Source of the DNA: Pseudomonadota bacterium
GTDB lineage: Bacteria > Pseudomonadota > Gammaproteobacteria > Burkholderiales > Rhodocyclaceae
Length of the DNA stretch: 64,000 nt
Assembly: GCA_018241665.1 (NCBI GenBank)
Contig: JAFEDK010000004.1
Location: 115,140-179,139, forward strand
Reading direction: 5' to 3'
Shown: positions 52,468 to 61,684 of the stretch, piece after piece
Numbering within the stretch: the stretch's first letter is position 1
Layout: every line of letters begins with the position of its first letter
Translations under genes and position numbers: made by a program
The notes under the pieces: model-generated
What the model saw: only the letters and a program-made list of their open reading frames with translations
Told to the model about the DNA's origin: nothing
Databases searched by the model: none

Positions 52468-53589
52468 TCAGCCGACGAAGCGGGCGATGGCCCGATTGAC
52501 GTCGTTGGCGGCTTCCATCTGCACCATGTGGCCGCGGTTGCCGAGCACTTCCACCTGCACCTTGCCGGACACCGCGTGGGCGTGGGCGACCGGGATGATG
52601 CGGTCTTCCTCGCCCCAGATCACCAGCACCGGCTTGCCGAGTGCGGCCAGCTGGTCGGCCATCACGCTGTTCTGGCGGCCGTCGGCGAAGAGGTTGCCGG
52701 ACAGGGTGGAGAGGGCCTGGCCGACGCCTTCCAGGCGCTTGTACTTGAGCAGGTCGTCCACCAGCTGGCGGGTCACCAGGCTGCTGTCGGCGAACAGGTC
52801 GGCCAGCAGCGGCTTGAGGGCGTTGCGGTTGGCGGCCGAGACGAAGCCCTGGATGTAGCCGGTGTTGATCTCGCTGCCCAGGCCGGCACTGCCGATCAGG
52901 CTGAGGGAGCGGACCTTCTCCGGGTGGCGCAGGGCCACGGTGAGGGACACCGCGCCGCCCATCGAGTGGCCGACCAGGTGGGCCGAGGTGACGCCGACCG
53001 CGTCGAGGAAGGCCGCCACCGTGTCGGCCAGCGCGGCCAGGTTGCCCTCGCCGACGTCCTTGGTGGATTCGCCGTGGCCGGGCAGGTCGAGGGCGTACAC
53101 CTCACGGTCGGCGGCCAGGGCTTCGTGGTTGAACAGCCAGTTGTTGAGGTCGCCGCCGAAGCCGTGGATCAGCAGCATCGGTTCGCCGCTTTTGCCACTA
53201 TCGCCGCGCTTGAGGTAGCGCAGCTTGTGGCCATTGACCTCGATCTTCTGGGTGGTCGGGCCCTGGTCTTCCTCCGCGCCCTCGGCGGGCTTGAAGTTGG
53301 ACAGGAAGTCGGCGACGAAGGCGTCGATGTCGGCGTCGGACACGCTGGCGTCGGCGATGACGCCGAGCAGGCCGCCGACCGGCAGCACGTCTTCTTCATT
53401 GGCGAGCTGGCGGCGCAGCACGCCGGTGGCTCCGGCCTCGACGGCGCCGGCGATCTTCTCGCTTTCGACTTCGACGATTTCCTGGCCTTGCTCGACGGCA
53501 TCACCGACCTGCTTGAGCCAGCCGTTGACCTTTCCCTCCTGCATGGAAAGGCCCCACTTCGGCATGGTGATGGTTTGGATGGCAGACAT
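52468..53589 (-). CDS. acoC: Acetoin dehydrogenase E2, lipoyl domain fused to alpha/beta hydrolase fold
   Basis: A 373-aa dihydrolipoamide acetyltransferase. The lipoyl domain (residues 1-80) has K45 in VESEKIAG as the attachment site. A short linker follows ([13 protein letters not shown]), then an alpha/beta-hydrolase domain from about 120 with nucleophile GHSMGG, Asp in WGEEDRII and His in [10 protein letters not shown]. The AcoC of Cupriavidus has the same unusual layout, without the E1/E3-binding and CAT domains of pyruvate dehydrogenase E2. It accepts the acetyl group released from acetoin and forms acetyl-CoA. The stop of acoB overlaps its start by 1 nt. Confidence 0.94.
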   Translation of the reverse strand: MSAIQTITMPKWGLSMQEGKVNGWLKQVGDAVEQGQEIVEVESEKIAGAVEAGATGVLRRQLANEEDVLPVGGLLGVIADASVSDADIDAFVADFLSNFKPAEGAEEDQGPTTQKIEVNGHKLRYLKRGDSGKSGEPMLLIHGFGGDLNNWLFNHEALAADREVYALDLPGHGESTKDVGEGNLAALADTVAAFLDAVGVTSAHLVGHSMGGAVSLTVALRHPEKVRSLSLIGSAGLGSEINTGYIQGFVSAANRNALKPLLADLFADSSLVTRQLVDDLLKYKRLEGVGQALSTLSGNLFADGRQNSVMADQLAALGKPVLVIWGEEDRIIPVAHAHAVSGKVQVEVLGNRGHMVQMEAANDVNRAIARFVG

Positions 53590-54599
53590 TACTTGTACTC
53601 CTTGACGCTCTTGACGGCGGCGACGATCTTCGCCGCGCTGGGGATGTAAAGCTCTTCGAGTGCGTCGCTGAACGGCACCGGAGCGTGGAAGCCGGTGACC
53701 TGGCGGATCGGTGCCTTGAGGCTGTCGAAGGCTTGCTCGGCGACCAGGCCGGCGATGTCGGAGGCCATGCTGCAGCGGGGATGGGATTCATCGACGACCA
53801 CCAGGCGGCCGGTCTTCTCGACGCTTTCGAGGATGGTGTCGGTGTCCAGCGGCGAGGTGGTGCGCGGGTCGATGATCTCGCAGTGGATGCCTTGCTTCTG
53901 CAGGTCGGCGGCGGCCTCCTGGGCCTTCAGCACCATGCGGCCGAAGGCTACGATGGTCACGTCGTGGCCTTCGCGGACCACGGCGGCTTCGCCGAAGGGC
54001 ACGGTGTAGAGCTCTTCCGGCACTTCGCCTTCCATCGTGTAGAGGGCCTTGTGCTCGAGGAAGATCACCGGGTCGTTGTCGCGGATCGACTGGATCAGCA
54101 GGCCCTTGGCGTCGTAAGGGTTGGACGGCACCACCACCTTCAGGCCCGGGATGTGGGTGAAGATGTTGTACAGGCACTGGGAGTGCTGGGCCGCGGCGCG
54201 GAAGCCGGCGCCGTACATGGCGCGGATCACCACCGGGGTTTCGGCCTTGCCGCCGAACATGTAGCGGAACTTGGCGGCCTGGTTGAAGATCTGGTCGAAG
54301 CACACGCCGAGGAAATCGACGAACATCAGCTCGGCCACCGGGCGCATGCCGCAGCAGGCGGCGCCGATGGCGGCACCGACGTAGCCGGATTCGGAGATCG
54401 GGGTGTCGATGACGCGCCCCGGATGCTTGGCGTACAGCCCGCGGGTCACGCCGAGCACGCCGCCCCAGGCGTCCTGCTCGCCCGGTGCGCCGGAGCCGCC
54501 GGCCACGTCTTCGCCCATCACGATGACGTTCTGGTCGCGGGCCATTTCCTGGTCGAGAGCCTCGTTGATGGCCTGTTGGTAGGTAATCTTTCGTGCCAT
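53589..54599 (-). CDS. acoB: Acetoin dehydrogenase E1 component, beta subunit
   Basis: A 336-aa transketolase-like subunit: VIVMGEDVAGG, TRGLYAKHPGRVIDTPISESGYVGAAIGAA, MFVDFLGVCFDQIFNQAAKFRYMFGG, then VVVPSNPYDAKGLLIQSIRDNDPVIFLEHKALY and IDPRTTSPLDTDTI. It pairs with AcoA to form the thiamine-diphosphate-dependent acetoin:dihydrolipoamide E1. GGAGACATAAAA precedes the start. It lies 34 nt after acoA. Confidence 0.95.
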   Translation of the reverse strand: MARKITYQQAINEALDQEMARDQNVIVMGEDVAGGSGAPGEQDAWGGVLGVTRGLYAKHPGRVIDTPISESGYVGAAIGAACCGMRPVAELMFVDFLGVCFDQIFNQAAKFRYMFGGKAETPVVIRAMYGAGFRAAAQHSQCLYNIFTHIPGLKVVVPSNPYDAKGLLIQSIRDNDPVIFLEHKALYTMEGEVPEELYTVPFGEAAVVREGHDVTIVAFGRMVLKAQEAAADLQKQGIHCEIIDPRTTSPLDTDTILESVEKTGRLVVVDESHPRCSMASDIAGLVAEQAFDSLKAPIRQVTGFHAPVPFSDALEELYIPSAAKIVAAVKSVKEYK

Positions 54600-54633
54600 T
54601 TTTATGTCTCCTGAATTCTTTGGGCGGGCGTGA

Positions 54634-55608
54634 TCAGTAGCTCACGTACACATCGGTGAGCAGGTCGGCTTCGGTGGGTTTCGGGTCGGACTTGGCCTTG
54701 ACCACGGAGCCGTCGATGAGGGCCTTCACTTCGGCGTCGATGGCGTCCAGGTCGGCCTGGGCGAGTTCGCCGCTGGCGGTCACGCGGCGGGAGAACTGCA
54801 GTAGGCAGTCCTTGGTGTCGCGGATGTTCTGCACCTCGCCGGGGGCGCGGTAGGTCTGCTGGTCGCCCTCGAAGTGGCCGTAGTAGCGGGACAGCTTCAC
54901 TTCCACCAGGGACGGGCCACCGCCGTTGCGGGCGCGCTCGATGGCCTCGCCGGCGGCTTCATGGACGGCGAAGAAGTCGAAGCCGTCCACCGTGATGCCG
55001 GGCATGCCGAAGGCCGAGGCGCGGTCGGCGATGGTGTCGCAGGCCACCGAGTAGTTGTAGGAGGTGGCTTCCGCGTAGCCGTTGTTCTCGGCCAGGAAGA
55101 TCACCGGCAGGTTCCACACCGAGGCCAGGTTCATGGCTTCGAAGATGGTGCCTTGGTTGGAAGCGCCGTCACCGAAGAAGCACACGCTGACGTTGCGGGT
55201 GCCGCGCAGCTTGGCCGCCAGCGCGGTGCCGCACACCAGCGGGCCGCCGCCGCCGACGATGCCGTTGGCGCCGAGCATGCCCACCGACAGGTCGGCGATG
55301 TGCATGGAGCCGCCCTTGCCCTTGCAGGTGCCGGTCTTGCGGCCCCAGATCTCGGCCATCATGCCGACCGGATCGACGCCCTTGGCGATGCAGTGGCCGT
55401 GGCCGCGGTGGGTACTGGCGATGTGGTCGTCCTTGGTGAGGTTCATGCACACGCCGGTAGCGGACGCCTCTTCGCCCGCATAGAGGTGGACGAAGCCCGG
55501 GATCTCGCCGGTGGCGAAGTCGGTGTGCAGGCGCTCTTCGAATTCGCGGATGGTGCGCATGGTGCGGTAGGCCGTCAGCAGGTCATCGCGAGTCAGTTTC
55601 TTGGTCAC
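54634..55608 (-). CDS. acoA: Acetoin dehydrogenase E1 component, alpha subunit
   Basis: A 324-aa thiamine-diphosphate-binding subunit. The TPP motif begins GDGASNQGTIFEA and ends in AENNGYA, with the family spacing. Other landmarks are GFVHLYAGEEA, STHRGHGHCIAKG, and GSMHIADLSVGMLGANGIVGGG. It cleaves acetoin to acetaldehyde plus a hydroxyethyl group passed to lipoamide. The start is GTG at 55608 with GGAGACAACC upstream. A 145-nt gap with a strong hairpin separates it from acoX. Confidence 0.95.
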   Translation of the reverse strand: MTKKLTRDDLLTAYRTMRTIREFEERLHTDFATGEIPGFVHLYAGEEASATGVCMNLTKDDHIASTHRGHGHCIAKGVDPVGMMAEIWGRKTGTCKGKGGSMHIADLSVGMLGANGIVGGGGPLVCGTALAAKLRGTRNVSVCFFGDGASNQGTIFEAMNLASVWNLPVIFLAENNGYAEATSYNYSVACDTIADRASAFGMPGITVDGFDFFAVHEAAGEAIERARNGGGPSLVEVKLSRYYGHFEGDQQTYRAPGEVQNIRDTKDCLLQFSRRVTASGELAQADLDAIDAEVKALIDGSVVKAKSDPKPTEADLLTDVYVSY

Positions 55609-55682
55609 GGTTGTCTCCAGATTGTGGATTTTTGGGTGGTGCTTCCGGTGCGGAGCGGGCTGCCCGCGCCGGGGTCGGTGGC

Positions 55683-55706
55683 GGTCGGCGCCGCGGGGCG
55701 CCGACC
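55683..55706. promoter_or_regulatory. Hairpin between acoX and acoA
   Basis: GGTCGGCGCC (55683-55692) and GGCGCCGACC (55697-55706) form a perfect 10-bp stem with loop GCGG. There is no T tract. It may stabilise the acoABC message or reduce read-through from acoX. Confidence 0.5.
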
Positions 55707-55753
55707 GGGGTTGAGGGCTGCGGGCGGGCCGCAGGCGGGAAGAAGGTGGTGAG

Positions 55754-56797
55754 TCATGCCGGCATCTCCGTGGCCAGCGGGCGCCGCAGGGCGCCGTGGC
55801 GCACCGCGGCGGCGAGGGTGGCGCGCACGTCCAGCGTGCGCGGGCCGTCCAGTTCGAGGGTCACGCTGGCCGGCTCGCGGCCGTTGAGTTCGATTTCCCG
55901 TTCGCCGTCGAGCGCGAGGCTGCCGCGCAGGCAGCGCAGCGGGCGGGGCTCGCCGGGCAGCAGCAGGCCATGGGCGGCCACCGGCACCGGCACGACCAGG
56001 CCTGGTGCGATGGGGGCCAGCACCGCCGAGGTGGCGCCGTCGCACTGCACCCAGGCGCCTTGCCACTCATTGCGGCCCACCGGGGCGAGCATCGCGGCGA
56101 TGCTGGACAGGCCGATCGCGTCCGGCTCGGCAAAGCTCACGAACAGCTCGGCGATGCTCGACGGGTCCCACACGGCGCGGGCGCCCAGGTGGTCGAGGTG
56201 GGTCACGCAGACATCCACCAGGGCGATCTCCTCCCGTTCGCCGACCCGTACGCGCAACTGCTTGTTGGGCACCGCGGCTTCGTCGACGCTGACCGCGCCG
56301 CTCGCCAGCAGGCCGGCGGCGAGGCCGGTCAGCGTTGCTTCGCGCAATTCAGGGAAGGCGTTGTTGGTGCCGGACGACAGCGTCGCCAGCGGGATGTCGC
56401 CGCACTCGGACGCCACGATGCGGTGGGTGCCGTCACCGCCGAGCACGACGATGACCGCCACGCCGGCCGCCCGCATGCGGCGGATCGCTTCAAGGGTGTC
56501 GCTGGCGTCGTGGCGCAGCTGCATCGGCAGGAATTCCACCTGTGGCCACGGCTGGCCGCGGTCGGCCCGGTGGCCGTCGATGGCGCGGGTCAGGCCGGCG
56601 GTGATGCCCACCACGTCCGGCATCATCACGACCCGCTGTACGCCCACCGCACCGAAGGCGCCGAGCAGGCGCTCGATCATGTTGACCTTTTCCACCGTCG
56701 GGAAAACCAGCGCCTTGCTGGTCAGCCGGCGGATGTCCCGCCCTGAGGCGGGATTAGCCAGGATGCCGATCGGAGGGATTTGGGAGACGTGTTTCAC
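55754..56797 (-). CDS. acoX: Acetoin catabolism protein X (ATP-NAD kinase family)
   Basis: A 347-aa protein with the NAD-kinase-like N-terminal fold: IGILANPASGRDIRRL, then VIVVLGGDGTHRIVASECGDIPLATLSSGTNNAFP (GGDGT and GTNN motifs). It is always found first in acoXABC operons and is not essential for acetoin cleavage in the cases tested; its reaction is unsettled. The start is GTG at 56797 without a clear Shine-Dalgarno sequence. The sigma-54 promoter at 56836-56851 lies about 40 nt upstream. Confidence 0.92.
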   Translation of the reverse strand: MKHVSQIPPIGILANPASGRDIRRLTSKALVFPTVEKVNMIERLLGAFGAVGVQRVVMMPDVVGITAGLTRAIDGHRADRGQPWPQVEFLPMQLRHDASDTLEAIRRMRAAGVAVIVVLGGDGTHRIVASECGDIPLATLSSGTNNAFPELREATLTGLAAGLLASGAVSVDEAAVPNKQLRVRVGEREEIALVDVCVTHLDHLGARAVWDPSSIAELFVSFAEPDAIGLSSIAAMLAPVGRNEWQGAWVQCDGATSAVLAPIAPGLVVPVPVAAHGLLLPGEPRPLRCLRGSLALDGEREIELNGREPASVTLELDGPRTLDVRATLAAAVRHGALRRPLATEMPA

Positions 56798-56835
56798 AAT
56801 TGGGTTTCAATTGGTTGGCGAATTACGCTCCTTTG

Positions 56836-56851
56836 TGCACGGCGCGTGCCA
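56836..56851 (-). promoter_or_regulatory. Sigma-54 (-24/-12) promoter of acoXABC
   Basis: Read on the minus strand this is TGGCACGCGCCGTGCA. The invariant GG and GC are separated by exactly 10 nt, and the -24 element is the consensus TGGCAC. Transcription would start near 56825, about 28 nt before the acoX GTG. The divergent acoR encodes a sigma-54 activator. Confidence 0.8.
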
Positions 56852-57005
56852 ATTGCCGTTTGGATGCCGGATTTGTGCACTGCTTTTTGCGTATGTTGAT
56901 GAAATTTAAGTTTGTTTTATTTTCTATCTCGCTGTGCGGTGAAATGAGGTGTGGGAAATAGGGAGTGAGAAATGAGGCGCCGGGGCGAGAAAGAGACGAG
57001 AAACT

Positions 57006-57034
57006 GAGACAGGTGTCTCAATTTACGGAGACAA
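57006..57034. promoter_or_regulatory. Palindromic activator sites between acoX and acoR
   Basis: TGAGACA-GG-TGTCTCA (57006-57021) is a perfect 7-bp-arm palindrome. TGTCTC (57015-57020) also pairs with GAGACA (57029-57034) across 8 nt, so three half-sites occur in 29 bp. They lie about 165 bp upstream of the -24/-12 promoter of acoX, a normal distance for an enhancer bound by AcoR, and about 100 nt before acoR itself. Confidence 0.65.
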
Positions 57035-57131
57035 ACGTCAGCATTGATTTAATTGCCGTAGCGGAATACGCTTTGTCGTTACCAAAGGATGTTTTTCCTA
57101 AAACACTCCCGATATATATGGGGGAAATAAA

Positions 57132-59144
57132 ATGATGCGGGGACAAGGTGATATCGCCCGCCACGTGGAACGCGTGGTCGAGGTGGTGGAGAGGGGCGCG
57201 CGGCTGCCCAGGCATCCGGCGCAGGACCGGCTGACGCGCTCGTGGCAACGCTCTCTGAGCAAATACCAGGTCGATCCGGGGCTGGCGACGACGCCCCAGG
57301 TGGTGACCGCGCAGGAATTGCGCGAGCACCGCGACCGCCTGGATGCCTTCATGCGCATTGCGCGGGAGGGCATGGATCGCCTGCATGAACAATTGCGGCC
57401 GTCGAGTTATTGCGTGCTGTTGACCGACGCCACCGGCGTCACCGTCGATTTTCGCACCGTGCCGGAACTGGACAAGGAATTCCGCGCCCAGGGTTTCCGC
57501 AATGGCACGCGCTGGTCCGAAATGGACGAAGGCACCTGCGGCGTCGGCACCTGTCTGGTGGATGGCCAGCCGATACTTGTGCATCGGGGCGAGCATTTTC
57601 GCTCCCACAATATCGGCTTCACCTGCAGCTCGGCGCCCATCCTCGGCATCGACGATCAGCCGCTGGCGGTGCTGGATGCGTCGGCGCTGTATTCGCCGGA
57701 GAACCGGGACAGCCAGTTGCTGGTGTTCCAGATGGTGGTCGAGAAGGCGCGCCTGATCGAGGACGCCTTCGCGTTCCACAGCCTGCGCCAGTACTGGATA
57801 TTGCAGTTCGGCCGCAGCCCCGAACTGCTGCACGTGCAGACCGATTATCTGCTCGCCTTCGACGATACCGGCATGATCGTCGGCGGCAATCGCCGGGCCC
57901 GCAAGGAATTGCTGCAGCGGCCGGGGCGGATGATCAGCTGCGTGTCCGACCTCTTCGAATGCTCCGCCGCCGATTTGCTGGCAGCGGCCCACGCGCAGCC
58001 GGGGCAGGCCATTCCGCTGCGGGTGCAGGACAGCGGCGAACGTTTCTTCGCGCTGCTGCGGGTGCCCGATGCGCGGCGCCGCGCGCCGAGCGATGTGCAC
58101 CACGGCGCGACCAACGACGAGGGCTGCAATGAGGTGCGCGGCTTCGGTCACCTGGCCACCGACGATTCGCGGGTACGCACCAACGTCAGCCGGGCGCTGA
58201 AGGTGGCCAACCGGGACATCCCGGTGATGCTGCTGGGCGAGACGGGCACCGGCAAGGAAGCTTTCGCCAAGGCCATCCACGACTGCAGCAGCCGCCACAA
58301 GCAACCCTTCATCGCCCTCAACTGTGCGGCGATTCCGGAAAGCCTGATCGAGAGCGAGCTGTTCGGCTACCGGGACGGCGCCTTCACCGGTGCGCGGGCC
58401 AAGGGCGCCCGCGGCAAGATCCTGCAGTCGGACGGCGGCACGTTGTTCCTCGACGAGATCGGCGACATGCCGCTGGTGCTGCAGAGCCGTTTGCTGCGCG
58501 TGCTGGCCGAGGGCGAGGTGCTGCCGCTGGGCGCCGAGCAGCCGATCCCGGTGAAGCTGCACATCATCTGCGCGACCCACCAGAACCTGCCGCGCCTGGT
58601 GGAGGAAGGGCGCTTCCGCGAGGATCTGTACTACCGCCTCAACGGTGCGGTGTTCGTGCTGCCGCCGCTGCGCGAGCGGGAGGACATAGGTACGGTGATC
58701 GACCGGGTGCTGGACGAGGAGGTCAAGGCGATGGGGCGGGAATCCCTACGCCTGGCGCCGGAAACCCGCGATGCGCTGATCCGCCACGGCTGGCCCGGCA
58801 ACATCCGCCAGCTGCGCCACGCGATGCGCTACGCCTGTGCGATCTGCGAGAGCACGTTGTTGCACACGGCGCATTTTCCGCCGGACCTGTTCTTCGGTCC
58901 GCGCCTGGTGTCGGCACGGCCAGCCGCGCGGGACGACTTCGGCATGCGCGAGGCCCTGCCGGAACCGCCCGCGCCGCCGCTGAAGGAGAAGGACGCCCGG
59001 CTGCGCGAGCGCATGCTGGAGGTGCTGCGCCGTAACCAGTGGCAGGTGACGGTGTCGGCGAAGGAACTGGGCCTGTCGCGGGCCACCTTTTATCGCAAGC
59101 TGACGCGCCTCAACATCGTGCCGCCCAACCGGCGGGACCACTGA
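57132..59144 (+). CDS. acoR: Sigma-54-dependent activator of acetoin catabolism
   Basis: A 670-aa enhancer-binding protein. The N-terminal GAF-type sensor (about residues 70-210) contains the [18 protein letters not shown] stretch shared by AcoR-like regulators. A PAS-like linker follows. The central AAA+ domain has Walker [11 protein letters not shown] (about 365-375), the sigma-54-contact loop GAFTGA (near 417) and [13 protein letters not shown]. The C-terminal Fis-type helix-turn-helix is [20 protein letters not shown]. It should bind the palindrome at 57006-57034 and switch on the -24/-12 promoter of acoXABC in response to acetoin. It starts at ATG 57132 (or 57135) after GGGGGAAAT. Confidence 0.94.
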   Translation: MMRGQGDIARHVERVVEVVERGARLPRHPAQDRLTRSWQRSLSKYQVDPGLATTPQVVTAQELREHRDRLDAFMRIAREGMDRLHEQLRPSSYCVLLTDATGVTVDFRTVPELDKEFRAQGFRNGTRWSEMDEGTCGVGTCLVDGQPILVHRGEHFRSHNIGFTCSSAPILGIDDQPLAVLDASALYSPENRDSQLLVFQMVVEKARLIEDAFAFHSLRQYWILQFGRSPELLHVQTDYLLAFDDTGMIVGGNRRARKELLQRPGRMISCVSDLFECSAADLLAAAHAQPGQAIPLRVQDSGERFFALLRVPDARRRAPSDVHHGATNDEGCNEVRGFGHLATDDSRVRTNVSRALKVANRDIPVMLLGETGTGKEAFAKAIHDCSSRHKQPFIALNCAAIPESLIESELFGYRDGAFTGARAKGARGKILQSDGGTLFLDEIGDMPLVLQSRLLRVLAEGEVLPLGAEQPIPVKLHIICATHQNLPRLVEEGRFREDLYYRLNGAVFVLPPLREREDIGTVIDRVLDEEVKAMGRESLRLAPETRDALIRHGWPGNIRQLRHAMRYACAICESTLLHTAHFPPDLFFGPRLVSARPAARDDFGMREALPEPPAPPLKEKDARLRERMLEVLRRNQWQVTVSAKELGLSRATFYRKLTRLNIVPPNRRDH

Positions 59145-59173
59145 CAAGCGCGTTTAGTCTGGCTGAATGAAGT

Positions 59174-59220
59174 GCCCGTCCGGCACCCGAAAGGGAGGCC
59201 GTACGGGCATTTCCGTTTTT
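59174..59220. terminator. Bidirectional terminator between acoR and the nitroreductase gene
   Basis: GCCCGTCCGGC (59174-59184) pairs with GCCGTACGGGC (59198-59208), one mismatch, followed on the plus strand by ATTTCCGTTTTT. The two genes converge here. Confidence 0.75.
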
Positions 59221-59815
59221 ACGCCACGAAGTCGAAACGGCCGTCGGCCACCAGCTCGGCCAGCGGACGGCGGGTGTTGGGCGTCTCCCGTTCCTGCAGG
59301 GCTTCGGGCAGGCTGGCCTTGTCGCCGAGCTTGCCCACCGCGATGACCGCCTCGACCGCGTAGTCGTCGGGAATGCCGAGGCTCGCGCGCAGGCCGTCGG
59401 CGTCGAAGCCGCCGAGGCCATGGGCGTGCCAGCCCGACAGGGTCGCCTGGAAGGCCAGGCTGGCCCACGCGGCGCCGGTATCGAAGGAATGCCAGGCGTT
59501 GGGCTGGCTCTCGCTGGCGCCCGGGGCGGTGTATTGCTTGTGGGACAGCACGACGACCAGCGCCGCGGCCTTGTGGACCCAGCCGCGGTTGAACTCCACG
59601 AGATTGTCGAAGACCGGCTGCCAGCTCGGCGTGTCGCGGCGGGCGTAGATGAATCGCCACGGTTGCGCGTTGTAGGCCGACGGCGCCCAGCGCGCGGCCT
59701 CCAGCAGCGCGAGCAGGCTTTCCTCGGGGATCTGTTCGCCGGTGAAGGCGCGGGGCGACCAGCGCTGGGTGAACAGCGGGTCGATCGGGTAATCGGTTTG
59801 GCGTGCCTGGGTCAT
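59219..59815 (-). CDS. Nitroreductase-family flavoprotein
   Basis: A 198-aa FMN-dependent NAD(P)H oxidoreductase. It has the N-terminal FMN-phosphate motif RWSPRAFTGEQIPEESLLALLEAARWAPSAYNAQPWRFIYARR, the middle SFDTGAAWASLAFQATLSGWHAHGLGGFD, and the C-terminal AVEAVIAVGKLGDKASLP with usual spacing. Family members reduce nitroaromatics, quinones or enones. The start at 59815 has CCGGAGCC upstream; the longer frame to 59932 is leader. Monocistronic. Confidence 0.92.
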   Translation of the reverse strand: MTQARQTDYPIDPLFTQRWSPRAFTGEQIPEESLLALLEAARWAPSAYNAQPWRFIYARRDTPSWQPVFDNLVEFNRGWVHKAAALVVVLSHKQYTAPGASESQPNAWHSFDTGAAWASLAFQATLSGWHAHGLGGFDADGLRASLGIPDDYAVEAVIAVGKLGDKASLPEALQERETPNTRRPLAELVADGRFDFVA

Positions 59816-59966
59816 GGGGGCTCCGGGGAAAGTGATCGAAGAGACGCTTTCATCATGCATCCGGACCTGCGCCGGGGTGAAACAAGGAATCCTGGGATGC
59901 TTGTGACGCAAAACTAAGCTGCGAATCCGCATTGCCCGCCGCGCAGGGCGGCGGCGGGAGAACTGG

Positions 59967-60440
59967 TCAGCGGCTGGCCTGGGTCGTGTGGACCGGGCCG
60001 ATCCCCCACACCTGGATGATCGCCTCCTCGTTCTTGGCGCCGTCGTAATGGACCTGGCCGCCGTGGTGGATGACGTAGCCGCCGGCCGTTACCGGCACGG
60101 TGGCATCCGGGTCGAACTTGTCGCCGGTGCCGACCCACCAGGTGCCGGACAGCACCGCGAAGAAGCGGTCGCCGTTATGGAAGTGGGGCCGGCTGAAGTT
60201 GTTGCCCGGCAGCCACTTGATACGCACCACGTAGGGGCCAGGCTTGCTCGGGTCGCCGAACAGCACCGCCTGCTCCGAGGTGCCAGCTGCGTTGCGCACC
60301 CACTTGATGTCCTTCGGCAGCTGGTATTCGACTGCGCGGGGATCCAGCCCGGCGGCCTGGGCTGTGTGCGGCAGCCCGCCGCCGGTGATGAGGAGGCCGA
60401 GACCCAGCAGGCCGGCCAGCTTGAGGGTGGAAGAGATCAT
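59967..60440 (-). CDS. Secreted cupin-domain protein
   Basis: A 157-aa protein with a cleavable signal peptide (about residues 1-29, ending AQAA) and one cupin barrel. Motif 1 is FSRPHFHNGDRFFAVLSGTWWVG (HxH plus a downstream residue in place of the usual Glu), and motif 2 includes GGYVIHHGGQVHYDG. It is likely a periplasmic metal-binding cupin of unknown reaction. AAAGGACG precedes the start. Convergence with no close partner; a LysR gene lies 175 nt upstream on the same strand. Confidence 0.85.
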   Translation of the reverse strand: MISSTLKLAGLLGLGLLITGGGLPHTAQAAGLDPRAVEYQLPKDIKWVRNAAGTSEQAVLFGDPSKPGPYVVRIKWLPGNNFSRPHFHNGDRFFAVLSGTWWVGTGDKFDPDATVPVTAGGYVIHHGGQVHYDGAKNEEAIIQVWGIGPVHTTQASR

Positions 60441-60615
60441 GGAAGCGTCCTTTGCTGGAAAAATGGCAAACGCTTACGCAGCTTCCGTGCCGCCTGCCGT
60501 GGGGCTTGTGCCGCGGGGTTTGCGGACGATCACGGACTGGCCGGCTGCTGGTGGGGCAGCAGCCGGGGTGGGGATTTCAACAGCGCTCGGGCCGTCGCCC
60601 GCCGCCACGTCGGGT

Positions 60616-61590
60616 TCAACCGGCGATCGCCTGGGGCAGGGCGGCGCGCATCACGTCGATGAAGCAGCGCAGGCGGGCCGGGTAGAAGCAGGCGTAGGGA
60701 TAGACCAGGCTGACCGGTAGCGGCGCGGCCTGCCAGTCGGGCGCTAGCTGTACGAGGCGCCCGTCGGCTAGCGGCTCGGTCATCACCCACGCCGAGCCGA
60801 TGCCGGCGCCCAGGCCCATCAGGGCCGCGCTGCGCAGTGCGTAGAGGCTGTCGGTGCTCAGGCGTGGCTCGATCGGCACGACGCGGCGCTCGCCCGTCGT
60901 CACGTGGCGCAGCGTGATCTCATGCCGGTAGTAGGTGCGCAGCGCCAGCCACGGCAGGCCGGCAAGGTCTTCCGGTTCGCGGGGCATGGCACCGCCGGCG
61001 AGTACCGACGGCGCCGCGACGACGATGCGCGGCACCTCGGCGAGCTGGATGGCCACCAGCGAAGAGTCTGTGATCTCGCCGACCTGGATCGCGCAGTCGA
61101 TGCCGGCGGCGATGAAGTCCTGGATCGCGCTGTCGTCGTGCAGCAGCCACTCGACCTTCATGCGCGGATAGCGTTGCAGGTAGGTGGCCAGCGGGCCGAC
61201 CAGGCGTTCCTGGCCGAAGGCGTGGGGGGCAACGACGCGCAGCACGCCCTCCGGCTCCTCACGGGCGCCTTTCAGGCCGGATTCGAAGCTGGCCCAGTTG
61301 CTCAGCAGGGTCTTGGCCCCCTCGTAACAGCGTTCGCCGTCCACCGTCAGGCGCATGCTGTGGGTGGAGCGCTGCAGCAGGCGCACGCCGAGGGATTTCT
61401 CCAGGGCCTGCAGGCGCCGGCTGATGGTCGGCTGGGTCATGCCGAGCTGGGCGGCGGCGGCCGACAGGTTGCCGGCCTCGACGATGCGCACGAAGGTCTG
61501 GATGAGTTCCAGCCGATCGCCGGTTCCGGACGCGGATAGAGGCGAATCGGCGCGGGGATCGCCGAGGGAGGTGATGAGCGTCTTCTTCAT
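60616..61590 (-). CDS. LysR-family transcriptional regulator
   Basis: A 324-aa LysR protein. The winged helix-turn-helix is at about residues 26-85 (LELIQTFVRIVEAGNLSAAAAQLGMTQPTISRRLQALEKSLGVRLLQRS). The effector domain follows with LRVVAPHAFGQERLVGPLATYLQRYPRMKVEWLL and the tail YPYACFYPARLRCFIDVMRAAL, typical of the CrgA/PtxR-like subgroup. It is divergent from the MFS exporter gene with 94 nt between starts, so it probably regulates that gene. The start at 61590 has no strong ribosome site. Confidence 0.92.
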   Translation of the reverse strand: MKKTLITSLGDPRADSPLSASGTGDRLELIQTFVRIVEAGNLSAAAAQLGMTQPTISRRLQALEKSLGVRLLQRSTHSMRLTVDGERCYEGAKTLLSNWASFESGLKGAREEPEGVLRVVAPHAFGQERLVGPLATYLQRYPRMKVEWLLHDDSAIQDFIAAGIDCAIQVGEITDSSLVAIQLAEVPRIVVAAPSVLAGGAMPREPEDLAGLPWLALRTYYRHEITLRHVTTGERRVVPIEPRLSTDSLYALRSAALMGLGAGIGSAWVMTEPLADGRLVQLAPDWQAAPLPVSLVYPYACFYPARLRCFIDVMRAALPQAIAG

Positions 61591-61684
61591 GCGTTGAACG
61601 TATAGCAAATCTGCATTCCGGGCTACTACCACCGTCATTGCTTGGCAGGCAAGCTCCACTCACCCAAGAAACAGGAGTTTTGCC

